64,000 nt of DNA. It comes from Duncaniella muris (GTDB lineage Bacteria > Bacteroidota > Bacteroidia > Bacteroidales > Muribaculaceae). A program made the position numbers and the translations under genes. Below are positions 8,649 to 17,340 of this stretch, in pieces. The notes beneath the pieces are model-generated. The model did not search any database. It saw only the letters and a list, made by a program, of their open reading frames with translations, and was not told where the DNA came from. The stretch covers positions 29,063-93,062 of the forward strand of contig NZ_PUEC01000013.1 of the NCBI RefSeq assembly GCF_003024805.1, in the 5' to 3' direction. Every line of letters begins with the position of its first letter. Within the stretch, counting starts at the first letter, position 1.

Positions 8649-9101
8649 CTATTCACGTAGTTTTGAGTCTATAACAATCGTGACGGGGCCATCGTTCACC
8701 AGCGCCACCTGCATGTCGGCGCCGAACACACCCTTTCTGACCTCGCGTCCGAGCAGACTCTGGCATTCAGAGCAGAAAAGCTCATAGAGAGGAATGGCCA
8801 GATCATGGCCGGCGGCATGGATGTAGCTCGGCCGATTGCCCTTGCGGGTCGATGCACACAGAGTGAACTGGCTGACGGCAAGAATGTCGCCTCCGGCATC
8901 AATGACCGAGAGGTTCATCACACCCTCGCAGTCGGCGAAGATGCGCATGGCGGTGCATTTGGCTGCGAGCCAGCGGGCATCATCGGCACTGTCGCCGTCG
9001 GCCACACCGACAAGCACCATCAGTCCGGGGCCGATAGCGCTATGAAGCGAGCCTCCGATGCTTACCGAAGCCTCTTTTACACGTTGTATAACTAATCTCA
9101 T
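8649..9101 (-). CDS. dtd: D-aminoacyl-tRNA deacylase
   Basis: 150-residue Dtd, which removes D-amino acids (and glycine from tRNA-Ala) from mischarged tRNAs. Family motifs are present: the N-terminal MRLVIQRVKEASV, the SQFTLCA motif (about residues 79-85) and the GPVTIVIDS C-terminal motif. The start at 9101 matches the conserved N-terminus; the open frame continues upstream through 16 unrelated residues that I reject. A TAnnTTTG -7 element (reverse of 9107-9114) ends only 5 bases before this ATG, so the mRNA may be nearly leaderless. It is the first gene of the leftward run that ends at position 45. Confidence 0.94.
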   Translation of the reverse strand: MRLVIQRVKEASVSIGGSLHSAIGPGLMVLVGVADGDSADDARWLAAKCTAMRIFADCEGVMNLSVIDAGGDILAVSQFTLCASTRKGNRPSYIHAAGHDLAIPLYELFCSECQSLLGREVRKGVFGADMQVALVNDGPVTIVIDSKLRE

Positions 9102-9106
9102 AAGTG

Positions 9107-9114
9107 CAAAAATA
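9107..9114 (-). promoter_or_regulatory. Bacteroidetes -7 element, dtd
   Basis: Reads TATTTTTG on the minus strand, matching TAnnTTTG. It lies immediately upstream of the dtd ATG. No clear -33 TTTG was found at the preferred spacing, so this is a partial promoter match. Confidence 0.45.
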
Positions 9115-9229
9115 CAAAAAAAATGAATTCCCGCATCATCTTTGCCCATTTTTCAGCTGTGGCATCTTCACAGATGCTGCGGATCGGGGATGTCTGTTTA
9201 TGTCAGGGGGCTGATGATGATGTTGCAGA

Positions 9230-10087
9230 TCAGTAGTCGCTGAACAGACGCGGCTTGATCACGAGGCCTACGCGCACCGTGGAGTGGAATTCCTTGTAGG
9301 CAAGGAGCCCTTCGCCGTAGCCGTTGTAGTATTGCAGAAACAGAAACTGGTTGTCGCGCTTGAAAATGCGGTAGTTGAGTTCGACCGTGGTGTTATAGTT
9401 CAGTTTCCAGCCTTTGCGCTTGACCAGGTTCACGGCGAGGCCGAAGCGCCCGTTCTGCGATGTGAAGCTCGTGCCGACCTGATAGATGCCGCAATAGTCG
9501 AGGATGTCTTTGTTCTCTACGCCGTCGATGATCGGAATCCAGGCTTTGCCGTGGACCACCACCTGCGGGTCGATCATGATGCTTCCGCCGAGGCTGATGC
9601 GGTTCCAGGAGCGTGATGCGGTTCCGTCGCGGCCGTTTGACTCATGTTCGGCTATAAGGTTTATCTTGCCTACAAAGCGGTCTTTGACGAAAAGCGGTTT
9701 GGTCAGACCGATGCCCGGATTGAAATTCAGATCGGTCATCGGCAATGAGTTCTCAAGCACATTCCAGAAACACTTCTGAGAATAGAACAGGAAGAGATAT
9801 GTGCCCCCCGGAAGAGTGCTTCGGGTCAGGCGCTGGGCAATGGAGATCTGAAACTTGATGTTGGTGTTCTCGCGGGTGACACGCTGGCCCACGGGGCAGC
9901 CGAATATGAAGTAGTTGTCCTTGTAGAGTCCGAAATACGGGCCGTCGTCAAAGGCGCGTCTGACGCTGTCGGAGTCGATCTCGTCATTGTTGATATTGAC
10001 TATCTGGGCGCTTGTCCGCAGCGGGACAGCGACGGAAATCAGAGTCAGTACGGTGACGGTCAGGGCAAAGCGCAGGAGTTTATTCAT
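9230..10087 (-). CDS. pldA: Outer-membrane phospholipase A
   Basis: 285-residue OMPLA (phospholipase A1), a 12-strand outer-membrane barrel that hydrolyses phospholipids misplaced in the outer leaflet. A signal peptide is seen at residues 1-27 (ending TSAQ). The catalytic triad fits H148, S150 and N162 in EHESNG and SRSWNR; the 2- and 12-residue spacings equal those of E. coli H142/S144/N156. Strand-like alternating sequences follow, and the last residues (KPRLFSDY) form a plausible terminal strand. It is transcribed leftward, divergently from a lipoprotein gene at 10201. The next gene leftward (dtd) is 128 bp away, with no obvious terminator between. Confidence 0.9.
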   Translation of the reverse strand: MNKLLRFALTVTVLTLISVAVPLRTSAQIVNINNDEIDSDSVRRAFDDGPYFGLYKDNYFIFGCPVGQRVTRENTNIKFQISIAQRLTRSTLPGGTYLFLFYSQKCFWNVLENSLPMTDLNFNPGIGLTKPLFVKDRFVGKINLIAEHESNGRDGTASRSWNRISLGGSIMIDPQVVVHGKAWIPIIDGVENKDILDYCGIYQVGTSFTSQNGRFGLAVNLVKRKGWKLNYNTTVELNYRIFKRDNQFLFLQYYNGYGEGLLAYKEFHSTVRVGLVIKPRLFSDY

Positions 10088-10154
10088 CTGATTGGTTTGG
10101 TGGGCTATGGCTGTTACTGCGGGCCGGAGGGGCTAAAGAGTTGTCTGCCCGATG

Positions 10155-10182
10155 CAAAATTAAGAATAATTTCGTATTTTTG
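10155..10182. promoter_or_regulatory. Divergent -7 elements, pldA / lipoprotein
   Basis: Two TAnnTTTG matches lie 12 bp apart on opposite strands: TAATTTTG on the minus strand (10155-10162) facing pldA and TATTTTTG on the plus strand (10175-10182) facing the gene at 10201. Neither has a perfectly spaced -33 TTTG. The plus element is 18 bp upstream of its ATG. Confidence 0.5.
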
Positions 10183-10200
10183 CCTCAAAAATCTGACACT

Positions 10201-11277
10201 ATGCGTTATTCCTACATATTTCCGCGCCTTTTCGTCCAACTCATGCTGCTGCCGTTGGTGCTGCTCGGCCTGCTGACCGGATGCGGCAACGATGAAGAGT
10301 TTCTTATCAAATGTGACATCAAGGGGCTCGGCAACAAGGGGGTCGAGATCTTTTATGCCGACCGCGGGCTGCACCGTGCATCTTTCCATCCTGCCGATGA
10401 CAAGGTTACATTGCGCGGAAGTTCGCAGGAGCCGGTGTTTGTGGATGTCTTTACGGTCGACGGTGAGTGGCTGTTCGGCTGTGTGGCCCGTAACGGCGAC
10501 GATCTTGAAGTGAAGATGTCACTTGCCGATCCTTCAAAGATAGAGATCAAGGGAAACGATGACTCCCGGCGCTATGCCGCTTTCCTGTCGGCCAACGACT
10601 CGATACTGCGCAGCGGCGATGCGGCGGCTGTCAATGCTCTGATAGCCCGCGAGGTGCGTACGAATCCGTCATATATATCTTCAGCTATGCTGCTTGCCAC
10701 CAGGTTCAATGCCCGCGGTTATGAACTGCTTGCCGATTCGCTCATCAACACTCTGACTCCCGAAGCGCGTCCAGAGGGTGTCATAGGCGGTTTTGCCGGG
10801 CTGGTAGGCGAACAGCTCACGCCCGCAGTGCGCGGCGATGTGCGCACCATGACTTTCCGTGCCGCGCCTGACACGGTGGTCCGCTATGTCCCGGCCATGC
10901 AGAGCTACAGTCTGCTGGTCTTCGTTGGCAGGTCTAAGCATGACAGCATACGCTCGGTGCTCCGTGAAATGCAGTCCACGCTTCCCAAGAAACGCTTCAC
11001 GGAGATTGAGATGACCGTGATGTCTGACAGCGCCACGTGGGCGGCCTCGATTCGCCGCGACAGCGCCAAGTGGGTCCAGGCATGGCTTCCCGGCGGCGTG
11101 GCTCACAACGCCGTGAGAGCTGTCCAGGTGCCTTATGTGCCCTTCTTTATCGTAACTGACAGTCTTGGCCATCAGGTCTACCGCGGAGGCTCGGTCTGCG
11201 CGGCCTCTGACACTCTGCGTTCGCGTCTGGCGCCATATTTCAGAGACGAGACTCCGGCTGATTCCATAGCCGACTGA
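10201..11277 (+). CDS. Lipoprotein, DUF4369-like, unknown function
   Basis: 358-residue lipoprotein. The signal sequence runs to a lipobox LLTGC at about residues 24-28, giving an acylated Cys. The first 120 residues (KCDIKGLGNKGVEIFYADRG, then SLADPSKIEIKG) resemble the DUF4369 domain that precedes thioredoxin-like domains in many Bacteroidales lipoproteins. The C-terminal part (YVPAMQSYSLLVFVGRS to QVYRGG) looks like a thioredoxin-fold remnant, but no CxxC is present, so I do not expect disulfide chemistry. The start at 10201 is chosen because the signal peptide begins there. It is followed at 89 bp by another lipoprotein on the same strand. Confidence 0.72.
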   Translation: MRYSYIFPRLFVQLMLLPLVLLGLLTGCGNDEEFLIKCDIKGLGNKGVEIFYADRGLHRASFHPADDKVTLRGSSQEPVFVDVFTVDGEWLFGCVARNGDDLEVKMSLADPSKIEIKGNDDSRRYAAFLSANDSILRSGDAAAVNALIAREVRTNPSYISSAMLLATRFNARGYELLADSLINTLTPEARPEGVIGGFAGLVGEQLTPAVRGDVRTMTFRAAPDTVVRYVPAMQSYSLLVFVGRSKHDSIRSVLREMQSTLPKKRFTEIEMTVMSDSATWAASIRRDSAKWVQAWLPGGVAHNAVRAVQVPYVPFFIVTDSLGHQVYRGGSVCAASDTLRSRLAPYFRDETPADSIAD

Positions 11278-11366
11278 CACGCAGGCTGTAAGACAGACAA
11301 TAAAAAGGGGCTGCAGAGCGTTATGTGTAGGCATGATTACCATAACATGACATCTGAATTTAGAAA

Positions 11367-12761
11367 ATGAAAACACTCCTCGGCATAGTCCTCATGTCAG
11401 CCCTCGCTCTCATCCTCGGCGGATGTATAGAGGACGGCATCGACACATCTCCCTCCTCGCAGCCCGATTTTTCAGTGGACACCCTCTATATGGGTACCGT
11501 ATTTACCGGTCAGCCTACTCCGACCAGCCGCTTCAAGGTCTACAACAGGCATGACCGGATTATAAGCATCAGTGACATCTCCATCCGTGGCGGGAGCCGG
11601 GTTTTCCGCCTGAACGTCGACGGCTTTGCCGGAGAGAACTTCCACAATGTGGAGATCCGCCCCAAGGATTCGATCTTCGTGTTTGTCGAGGCTACACTCG
11701 CGCCTAACGGACGCCCTGAACTTACGGAAATCAATCAGACAATCGACTTTACCACTAACGGCGTGACGCGCAGCGTGGTGATCAACGCCGAGGGGCAAGA
11801 CGTCAGACAGCTGAACGGTGAGATCATTGACACCGACACCCGCTTCGATGCCGTCTACCCCTACCAGATTTTCGATTCGCTCGTGGTCAGCCCCGGAGCC
11901 ACTCTGACTCTCGCTCCAGGCACCACTCTGCATTTCCATGACAAAGCCTATTGCCGCGTGGAGGGTACTCTCGTCAGCGAAGGCACTCCGGAACTCCCGG
12001 TGAATTTCTGCGGTGACCGCACCGGCAATGTAGTAGGGCAGATCTCCTTTGACCTCATGGCCTCACAGTGGCGCGGACTGGAGTTTGCTCCTGAAAGCCG
12101 CGGCAACAGGCTCAGCCACACCATTGTCCGCAACACCGTGAGCGGAGTCCTGGCCGATTCGCTTTCGCAGGTCACCTTGGTCAACTGCCGTCTGCGCAAC
12201 AGCGCCGGCTACACACTGCGCTCCAGATATGCCGATCTGCGGATCGTGGGCTGCGAGCTTGCAGAGGCTGCTGACGGTGTCCTCTCGCTCACAGGCGGAA
12301 AAGCAGTGGTCAATCACACAACCATAGCCAATTACTATCTCTTCGCCGCCCTGCGCGGGCCCTCTGTGCAGTTTGACCACTACGATGCTGAAAGTGACAA
12401 CGGTTCGTCCATGCCTTATCTGACAGCAGATTTTACCAACTGCATCATCTATGGCAACGGAACTGACCTGTCAGTTGGCGACTTCTCAGGCTCTCTGGTC
12501 ACTCTGCGCCGCTGCCTGCTGAAGAGCAACGGAGAAGACGTTGACAATTTCATCGCTTGCATCTGGGACACCGATCCGCTTTATTACACCGTGCGCAGCG
12601 ACTACTATTTCGACTATCGCCTGAAGCCGGACTCTCCGGCGCTCGGAGCAGCCGACCCGGCACTGATTCTGCCGGAGGCTTCGGCTGATTTCTATGGAGT
12701 CAGCCGTCTACAGGAGGCCCCCAACCTCGGAGCCTATCAGGCTGCAGGCGATCAGGATTGA
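11367..12761 (+). CDS. Right-handed beta-helix lipoprotein
   Basis: 464-residue lipoprotein with lipobox ILGGC near residue 19. Residues about 30-145 form a beta-sandwich-like region (DFSVDTLYMGTVFTG, FTTNGVTRSVVINAEG). From about 165 onward the sequence has the repetitive short-strand pattern of a parallel beta-helix (LTLAPGTTLHFHDKAYCRVEGTL is typical of the first coils, followed by NTVSGVLADS, NCRLRNSAGY). The family is widespread in Bacteroidales as presumed surface or periplasmic proteins, with no established activity; no catalytic residues can be picked out. It probably shares transcription with the lipoprotein at 10201. A weak 7-bp hairpin with one G-U pair lies 87 bp past its stop (12849-12867). 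Confidence 0.7.
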   Translation: MKTLLGIVLMSALALILGGCIEDGIDTSPSSQPDFSVDTLYMGTVFTGQPTPTSRFKVYNRHDRIISISDISIRGGSRVFRLNVDGFAGENFHNVEIRPKDSIFVFVEATLAPNGRPELTEINQTIDFTTNGVTRSVVINAEGQDVRQLNGEIIDTDTRFDAVYPYQIFDSLVVSPGATLTLAPGTTLHFHDKAYCRVEGTLVSEGTPELPVNFCGDRTGNVVGQISFDLMASQWRGLEFAPESRGNRLSHTIVRNTVSGVLADSLSQVTLVNCRLRNSAGYTLRSRYADLRIVGCELAEAADGVLSLTGGKAVVNHTTIANYYLFAALRGPSVQFDHYDAESDNGSSMPYLTADFTNCIIYGNGTDLSVGDFSGSLVTLRRCLLKSNGEDVDNFIACIWDTDPLYYTVRSDYYFDYRLKPDSPALGAADPALILPEASADFYGVSRLQEAPNLGAYQAAGDQD

Positions 12762-13415
12762 CGCTGACTATGCAGCCTGGCTCTCTGAGGAGCAAGTCGA
12801 ATGACTAAGAGGGTGTTTCATTGCATTTCCGATATGAAAAATAACGAAGGGCATCATCACGATGTCCTCCGTCGGTAGTAACAATTTGTCTGTAAAAAAA
12901 TTATAAAATTATAGTCTTAGATCCATTCCGATTGTAGATTTCAGGCCTCAAGTAGCCCATGAGGATCAAGACACACGTAAAATCAGTGGTTATATGAGTT
13001 ATAGTGGAACCACAAAATCATTTTGAGGTTAATTGGATCAAAAGATTTTGTGGAAATGCGGTGATAGAATTTAGAGATCTTTTGAAAATTGTGGTTGAAC
13101 TATATGAATGTAGAATCGAATTAAATTCTAATTTTATGATAAGTAACTCTTCAAAATTAAACGATATAATGTACATTAGTATCTCCTATGGAGGATCTTT
13201 TATACTCTCTACGGTTTTATTCCGGTCAGAATCAAGTTCTTCATCGGTCGTTTATGTCTATAAACTCCCTCTTCATTCCTCGATTCTGCCTCTGAATAAA
13301 TTCCGCATATAGTATAAATTAATTTTTTTCAGAGTTACTTAGCAAAAATAATTAAAAAAATTACCCCCCCCGAAATATTTAACATAATTTAACTAAGCTC
13401 TATAAATATCTTTCT
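12762..13415. other. AT-rich intergenic region with a solo MITE-like end
   Basis: About 650 bp with no convincing gene. At 12806-12820 it contains TAAGAGGGTGTTTCA, the same terminal sequence as the MITE at 44503-44823, but no facing second end was found here. From about 12890 the composition turns strongly AT-rich, ending in a run of eight C at 13364-13371. A 102-codon open frame (13004-13312) has low-complexity Ser content, no recognisable motif and no promoter or RBS that I can see, and I do not annotate it as a gene. Confidence 0.5.
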
Positions 13416-13464
13416 ATAACACAACACTCCTTCAGCTCATTGGTCTGAAGGAGTATTGTGTTAT
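13416..13464 (-). terminator. Terminator of ferritin gene
   Basis: A 20-bp stem with one mismatch (arms 13416-13435 and 13445-13464) and a 9-base loop. It stands 70 bp past the ferritin stop in the leftward direction; the following minus-strand sequence is AT-rich and has no perfect U run. Confidence 0.75.
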
Positions 13465-13534
13465 CGGGGGCGGCGGGTGTTGCTGCTTTGCGGCAGCTCT
13501 CGCCGACACGTGTGTCTGTTGCGCGGCTTCCGGC

Positions 13535-14050
13535 TTATTCAGAGAGGATGGAGGGCGCGGTGTAGGTGCGGCTTCCAAGTTCCTGGTCGAGCATATAGAG
13601 TCCCATGCCGTCATTGCCGATGAGCGAATACTTGTCGATAAGAGTGCGGCAGTTGTCTTCTTCCTCTACCTGTTCGCTTATGAACCAGTTGAGACGATCG
13701 CGGGTTGCATAGTCTTTTTCAGCTTCGGCCAGTGCGTAAAGGTCGTTGATGAGGGCTGTGACTTTCTTTTCGTGTTCGAGAGTAGATTTGAATGCCTCAA
13801 GCGGAGATGCCCAGCTGGTGGGAACGGCTTCGATGGCTTTCAGTTCCACACGGCCTCCGCGCTGGTTAACGTAGTTCATGAAGATGGTGGCATGGGCCTG
13901 TTCTTCCTGAAATTGGATCTTGAACCAGTTTGCCACTCCTGGCATTCCTTCAGCCTGGAAGTGAAGCGACATTGACAGATAGAGATATGCGCTCCAGAAT
14001 TCGGCGTTGATCTGGGCGTTGATTGCGTCCTGAACTTTGTTGTTTAACAT
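13535..14050 (-). CDS. ftnA: Ferritin
   Basis: 171-residue non-haem ferritin, a 24-mer iron-storage cage that oxidises Fe(II). The ferroxidase ligands are visible: E in NAEFWSAYLYLSMS (helix A), the EEQAHA pair in helix B and E/Q in the EQVEEEDN stretch of helix C. The first residues MLNNKVQDAINAQI match bacterial ferritins, so the start at 14050 is taken over an in-frame ATG 13 codons upstream. A -7 element (reverse of 14087-14094) lies 36 bp upstream and a strong hairpin follows the gene, so it is probably monocistronic. Iron or oxidative-stress control is known for Bacteroides ferritin, but no operator was recognised. Confidence 0.95.
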   Translation of the reverse strand: MLNNKVQDAINAQINAEFWSAYLYLSMSLHFQAEGMPGVANWFKIQFQEEQAHATIFMNYVNQRGGRVELKAIEAVPTSWASPLEAFKSTLEHEKKVTALINDLYALAEAEKDYATRDRLNWFISEQVEEEDNCRTLIDKYSLIGNDGMGLYMLDQELGSRTYTAPSILSE

Positions 14051-14086
14051 TGTTGTGCTTGATTTGGGTTTATAAATTTCAGAAAG

Positions 14087-14094
14087 CAAAAGTA
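14087..14094 (-). promoter_or_regulatory. -7 element, ferritin
   Basis: TACTTTTG on the minus strand matches TAnnTTTG, 36 bp upstream of the ferritin ATG. A -33 element is not evident. Confidence 0.5.
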
Positions 14095-14135
14095 AGAACT
14101 TTTTGTAAAAAAAGCCTTGCAGAACCGAATATTTT

Positions 14136-15452
14136 TTACGATTCCTTACAAGAGGCCTGACAACCGAAACGGTCGTAAAGTTTCTGGAATTTCAGTGCTA
14201 TTTCGGGGTTGCAGAGGTTGTTGATTGATCCGGCGTGGGTGTGGCTGACGGCGCGGACCGGACGGTAGGTGCCGTCCTGCACTTCAAGCCCTACTTTCTT
14301 GTAAGCTTCGCGGAACGGCATTCCGCCGAGCACAAGGCGGTTGACCTCCTCAACGGTGAAGAGATAGTCGTAGCGCGGGTCATCGATGATGTCGCGGCGT
14401 ATGCGTATGTGCTGAAGCATGAAGTCAGCCATGTCAAGGCAATCGGTCATCTCGGTCGTGGCCGGGAATATGATGTCTTTGAGCAACTGCAGGTCGCGGT
14501 TGTAGCCCAGGGGGAGATTGGCAGTGAGCAGTGCGATCTCGTTCTGGATGCTCTGCAGCCGGTTGCATTTTCCGCGCATGATCTCGAATACATCCGGATT
14601 TTTCTTGTGGGGCATGATAGAAGATCCGGTGGTAAGCTCGTCAGGGAAGGAGACGAAGCCGAAATTCTGACACATCCACATGCAGACGTCCATAGCCAGA
14701 TGGCCGAGTGTCGAGGCGATGGCCCCGATGGCCATCGAGGCGGCGCGTTCGGTCTTTCCGCGCGACATCTGTGCGGCCACCACATTATAATGAAGGGTTT
14801 CGAATCCGAGCAGACTGGTGGTCATCTCGCGGTCGAGGGGAAATGATGATCCGTAGCCAGCGGCTGAGCCAAGCGGATTCTGGTTGGCTATGTTGTAGGC
14901 TGCCACAAGCATCTGCATGTCATCGGCAAGAGATTCGGCATAGGCTCCGAACCAGAGGCCAAATGACGACGGCATGGCTACCTGCAGATGGGTGTAGCCA
15001 GGCATCAGCACATCCTTGTATTCCTCGCTCAGAGACTGCAGGCGCTTGAAGAGACGACTGACAGCGTCGGCTATGCGGCGCAGCTCGTCGCGCATGAAGA
15101 GTTTGAGGTCTACGAGCACCTGGTCGTTTCGGGAGCGGCCTGAGTGGATCTTCTTTCCTACATCGCCGAGCTTTGCGGTCAGCATGAATTCCACCTGCGA
15201 GTGGACATCCTCCACTCCCGGCTCGATTGTGAATTCGCCGCGCTCGATAACTTCGGCGATCTCTCCGAGGGCTTTCAGCAACACTTCGAGTTCATCGGCT
15301 TTCAGAAGACCAATGCTTTCGAGCATTCTGATGTGGGCCATCGAGCCTTCAACGTCATATCGGGCCAGACGCAGGTCAAGTTCGCGGTCGCGGCCTACGG
15401 TGAATTCTTCTATCATTTTGTCGGGCTCGAAGCCCTTGCTCCAGAGTTTCAT
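14136..15452 (-). CDS. argH: Argininosuccinate lyase
   Basis: 438-residue fumarase/aspartase-superfamily enzyme that splits argininosuccinate to arginine and fumarate, the last step of the pathway. The superfamily signature GSSIMPHKKNPD is present with its catalytic serine loop, together with HSGRSRNDQVLVDLKLF and GYTHLQVAMP near residues 85-150. Length is somewhat short but complete compared with the usual ~450-470. It is the distal gene of the leftward arginine operon, 57 bp after argE. No clear terminator was seen between it and the ferritin gene; the 85-bp gap to the ferritin start includes the ferritin promoter. Confidence 0.97.
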   Translation of the reverse strand: MKLWSKGFEPDKMIEEFTVGRDRELDLRLARYDVEGSMAHIRMLESIGLLKADELEVLLKALGEIAEVIERGEFTIEPGVEDVHSQVEFMLTAKLGDVGKKIHSGRSRNDQVLVDLKLFMRDELRRIADAVSRLFKRLQSLSEEYKDVLMPGYTHLQVAMPSSFGLWFGAYAESLADDMQMLVAAYNIANQNPLGSAAGYGSSFPLDREMTTSLLGFETLHYNVVAAQMSRGKTERAASMAIGAIASTLGHLAMDVCMWMCQNFGFVSFPDELTTGSSIMPHKKNPDVFEIMRGKCNRLQSIQNEIALLTANLPLGYNRDLQLLKDIIFPATTEMTDCLDMADFMLQHIRIRRDIIDDPRYDYLFTVEEVNRLVLGGMPFREAYKKVGLEVQDGTYRPVRAVSHTHAGSINNLCNPEIALKFQKLYDRFGCQASCKES

Positions 15453-15509
15453 ATCTTGATGTGTGGATTGCGGGGTTTTGTTGTGTGAGATTGTGTGTGG
15501 GGGGATTTA

Positions 15510-16598
15510 TCAGAGCCGCAGACCGGTGATGAGGGTGTGGTAGACCGGAATGGCCTCCTCGATTTCGCTGAGGCGGATGAATTCGTCGGCCGAATGGCTG
15601 CGCGATGACTCTCCGGGCCCGATTTTCAGCGAGGGGAAGTCATACATCAGCGACATGTCGCTGGTGGTCGGCGAGACGAATGGAGCCAGGCCGAGGCCTA
15701 TAGCTCCACTGACCAGCGGATGGTCACTGCTGATGACCGAGGCGCGCACACGGGTGGAACGCGGAGTGAGACTGCTGTGGGGGCTGACGGCAGTGCGCAG
15801 AAGGCTGACGGTCTCTTCGTTGGTATATGCGTCGGTGGTGCGGATATCGACCACCCATTTGCATTCGTCGGGAATGGCGTTGTGCTGCCATCCGGCGTTG
15901 ATCTGGGTGATGTTCAGCCCGACCGGTCCGAGTATCTGCGATTCATCCGGGAAGCGGAACGAGCGGAGAGCTTCTATGTCGGCCATAGCGCGGTAGATCG
16001 CGTTGATCCCCTCCGAGCGGGCGGCATGGCCGGTGACTCCCGTGGTTATGCAGTCGAGCACCACGAGGCCGCGTTCGGCTATGGCCGGCTGCATGCCTGT
16101 CGGTTCGCCCACTATGGCACAACTTATCTCGATGCCTTCCTCTTTCAGATGTGGGAGGAAAGCTCTCATGCCGTTCTCGCCGCCTACTTCCTCCTCGGCC
16201 GTGACGGCCAGGAGCAGGTTGAAGGGCAGAGAGGCAGTGCGCAGCCTGAGAAATGTGTTGGTCAGTGCGGCCACTGAGGCTCCGGCATCGTTACTGCCGA
16301 GTCCGTATAGGCAACCCTCGCGCATGTCAGGGCTGAATGGATCGAGACTGTAGCTCGCAGCCGGCCGCACGGTGTCGTGATGGGAGTTGAGCAGCAGGGT
16401 TGGCCGGCCGGGGGCAAAACCCTCCGAAAGTGCGTAGACATTGTTGAGATAGCGTCTCGGTGCGGCTCCATTTTCGGCGAGATGGTCGAAAATGAGCTGT
16501 GCGGTGGCAGCCTCGTCGCGTGAGAACGACGGGGTGGCGATCATGCGTCTGAGCAGATCAATCTCTGATGACAGTGCCTGAGGTCCGGTTGAGGGCAT
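15510..16598 (-). CDS. argE: N-acetyl/N-succinyl-ornithine deacetylase (M20)
   Basis: 362-residue M20 metallopeptidase-family deacylase. Metal-site motifs are visible: NSHHDTVRP (about residues 71-79), GSNDAGASVAAL (about 98-109) and TAEEEVGGENG with the catalytic Glu pair; a C-terminal HSADEFI supplies the last His. Given its operon it removes the acyl group from N-acylornithine to release ornithine; because the transcarbamylase of this operon is of the succinyl-ornithine type, the natural substrate may be N-succinylcitrulline. The chosen start overlaps the end of argB by 41 bp, which is needed to include the conserved IDLLRRMIATPSFSRDE segment. Confidence 0.92.
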   Translation of the reverse strand: MPSTGPQALSSEIDLLRRMIATPSFSRDEAATAQLIFDHLAENGAAPRRYLNNVYALSEGFAPGRPTLLLNSHHDTVRPAASYSLDPFSPDMREGCLYGLGSNDAGASVAALTNTFLRLRTASLPFNLLLAVTAEEEVGGENGMRAFLPHLKEEGIEISCAIVGEPTGMQPAIAERGLVVLDCITTGVTGHAARSEGINAIYRAMADIEALRSFRFPDESQILGPVGLNITQINAGWQHNAIPDECKWVVDIRTTDAYTNEETVSLLRTAVSPHSSLTPRSTRVRASVISSDHPLVSGAIGLGLAPFVSPTTSDMSLMYDFPSLKIGPGESSRSHSADEFIRLSEIEEAIPVYHTLITGLRL

Positions 16599-17340
16599 CG
16601 GAATGTTTTATGGTTACAGATCTGACGCCGGCAGCTATTGCGGCGAATGCGTTGTCGATTTTCGGGATCATGCCTTTGCTGACCACACCCTCGGCGCGCA
16701 GGCGCTTGTAGATATCAGGCGTGATGAGCGGTATCACGGAGTCGGGGCGTTCGATGTCTTCCATCACGCCTGGCTGTTCGAAGCAATAGATCAGCTCGAC
16801 CGGTGAGAGACTCGCTGTTCCGGTAGCCACAGCTGAGGCTATGGTGTCGGCGTTGCAGTTCAGAAGCGATCCATTGCCGTCATGGGTGATTGCGCAGAAC
16901 ACCGGGGTGACGCCCGCATCGAGCAGAGAGCCTATGAGTGAGGCATTGACACCTTCCGGAGCGATGTCGCCCACGAAGCCGTAGTCGATCGGCTCCGGTT
17001 TGCGGCGGGTGGCGCGGATGGCGTTGCCGTCGGCTCCGGTCAGTCCGAGCGCATTGCACCCGGCAGCCTGGAGCATGGAGACCACTCGTTTGTTGACAAG
17101 TCCGGCATAGACCATCGTCACCACGTCAAGGGTCTCGCGGGTGGTGACCCGTCGGCCTTCTATCATAGTGGTGGGTATTTCGAGGCGCGAGCTCATGCGT
17201 GTGGCTTCCTTGCCGCCGCCGTGGACCAGAATTTTTCTGCCGGGCAGCTTCACGAAGTCATCGATGAAGCGTGCGAGGGCTTCGGGGTTGTCAACCACAT
17301 TGCCCCCGATTTTGATCACTTTGATTGTCTCTTCCATCAT
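16558..17340 (-). CDS. argB: N-acetylglutamate kinase (N-acylglutamate kinase)
   Basis: 260-residue amino-acid kinase that phosphorylates the gamma-carboxylate of N-acylglutamate. The nucleotide-binding KIGGNVVDN is at residues 9-17, LVHGGGKEAT at about 38-47 and the C-terminal KGMIPKIDNAFAAI matches the family. Two consecutive ATGs exist (17340 and 17337); the first overlaps the TGA of argF' as ATGA, supporting translational coupling. The 3' end overlaps argE by 41 bp. In this operon the substrate may be N-succinylglutamate instead of N-acetylglutamate, which the sequence of ArgB does not decide. Confidence 0.94.
   Translation of the reverse strand: MMEETIKVIKIGGNVVDNPEALARFIDDFVKLPGRKILVHGGGKEATRMSSRLEIPTTMIEGRRVTTRETLDVVTMVYAGLVNKRVVSMLQAAGCNALGLTGADGNAIRATRRKPEPIDYGFVGDIAPEGVNASLIGSLLDAGVTPVFCAITHDGNGSLLNCNADTIASAVATGTASLSPVELIYCFEQPGVMEDIERPDSVIPLITPDIYKRLRAEGVVSKGMIPKIDNAFAAIAAGVRSVTIKHSDALNRTSGTVIRD

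Noticed and set aside
12849..12867. Hairpin as terminator of the beta-helix lipoprotein gene
   Set aside because: Only seven pairs with one G-U and no T run after it; too weak to annotate separately.
13004..13312. 102-codon rightward frame in the AT-rich gap
   Set aside because: No recognisable motif, domain or upstream signal; composition is that of the noncoding surroundings.
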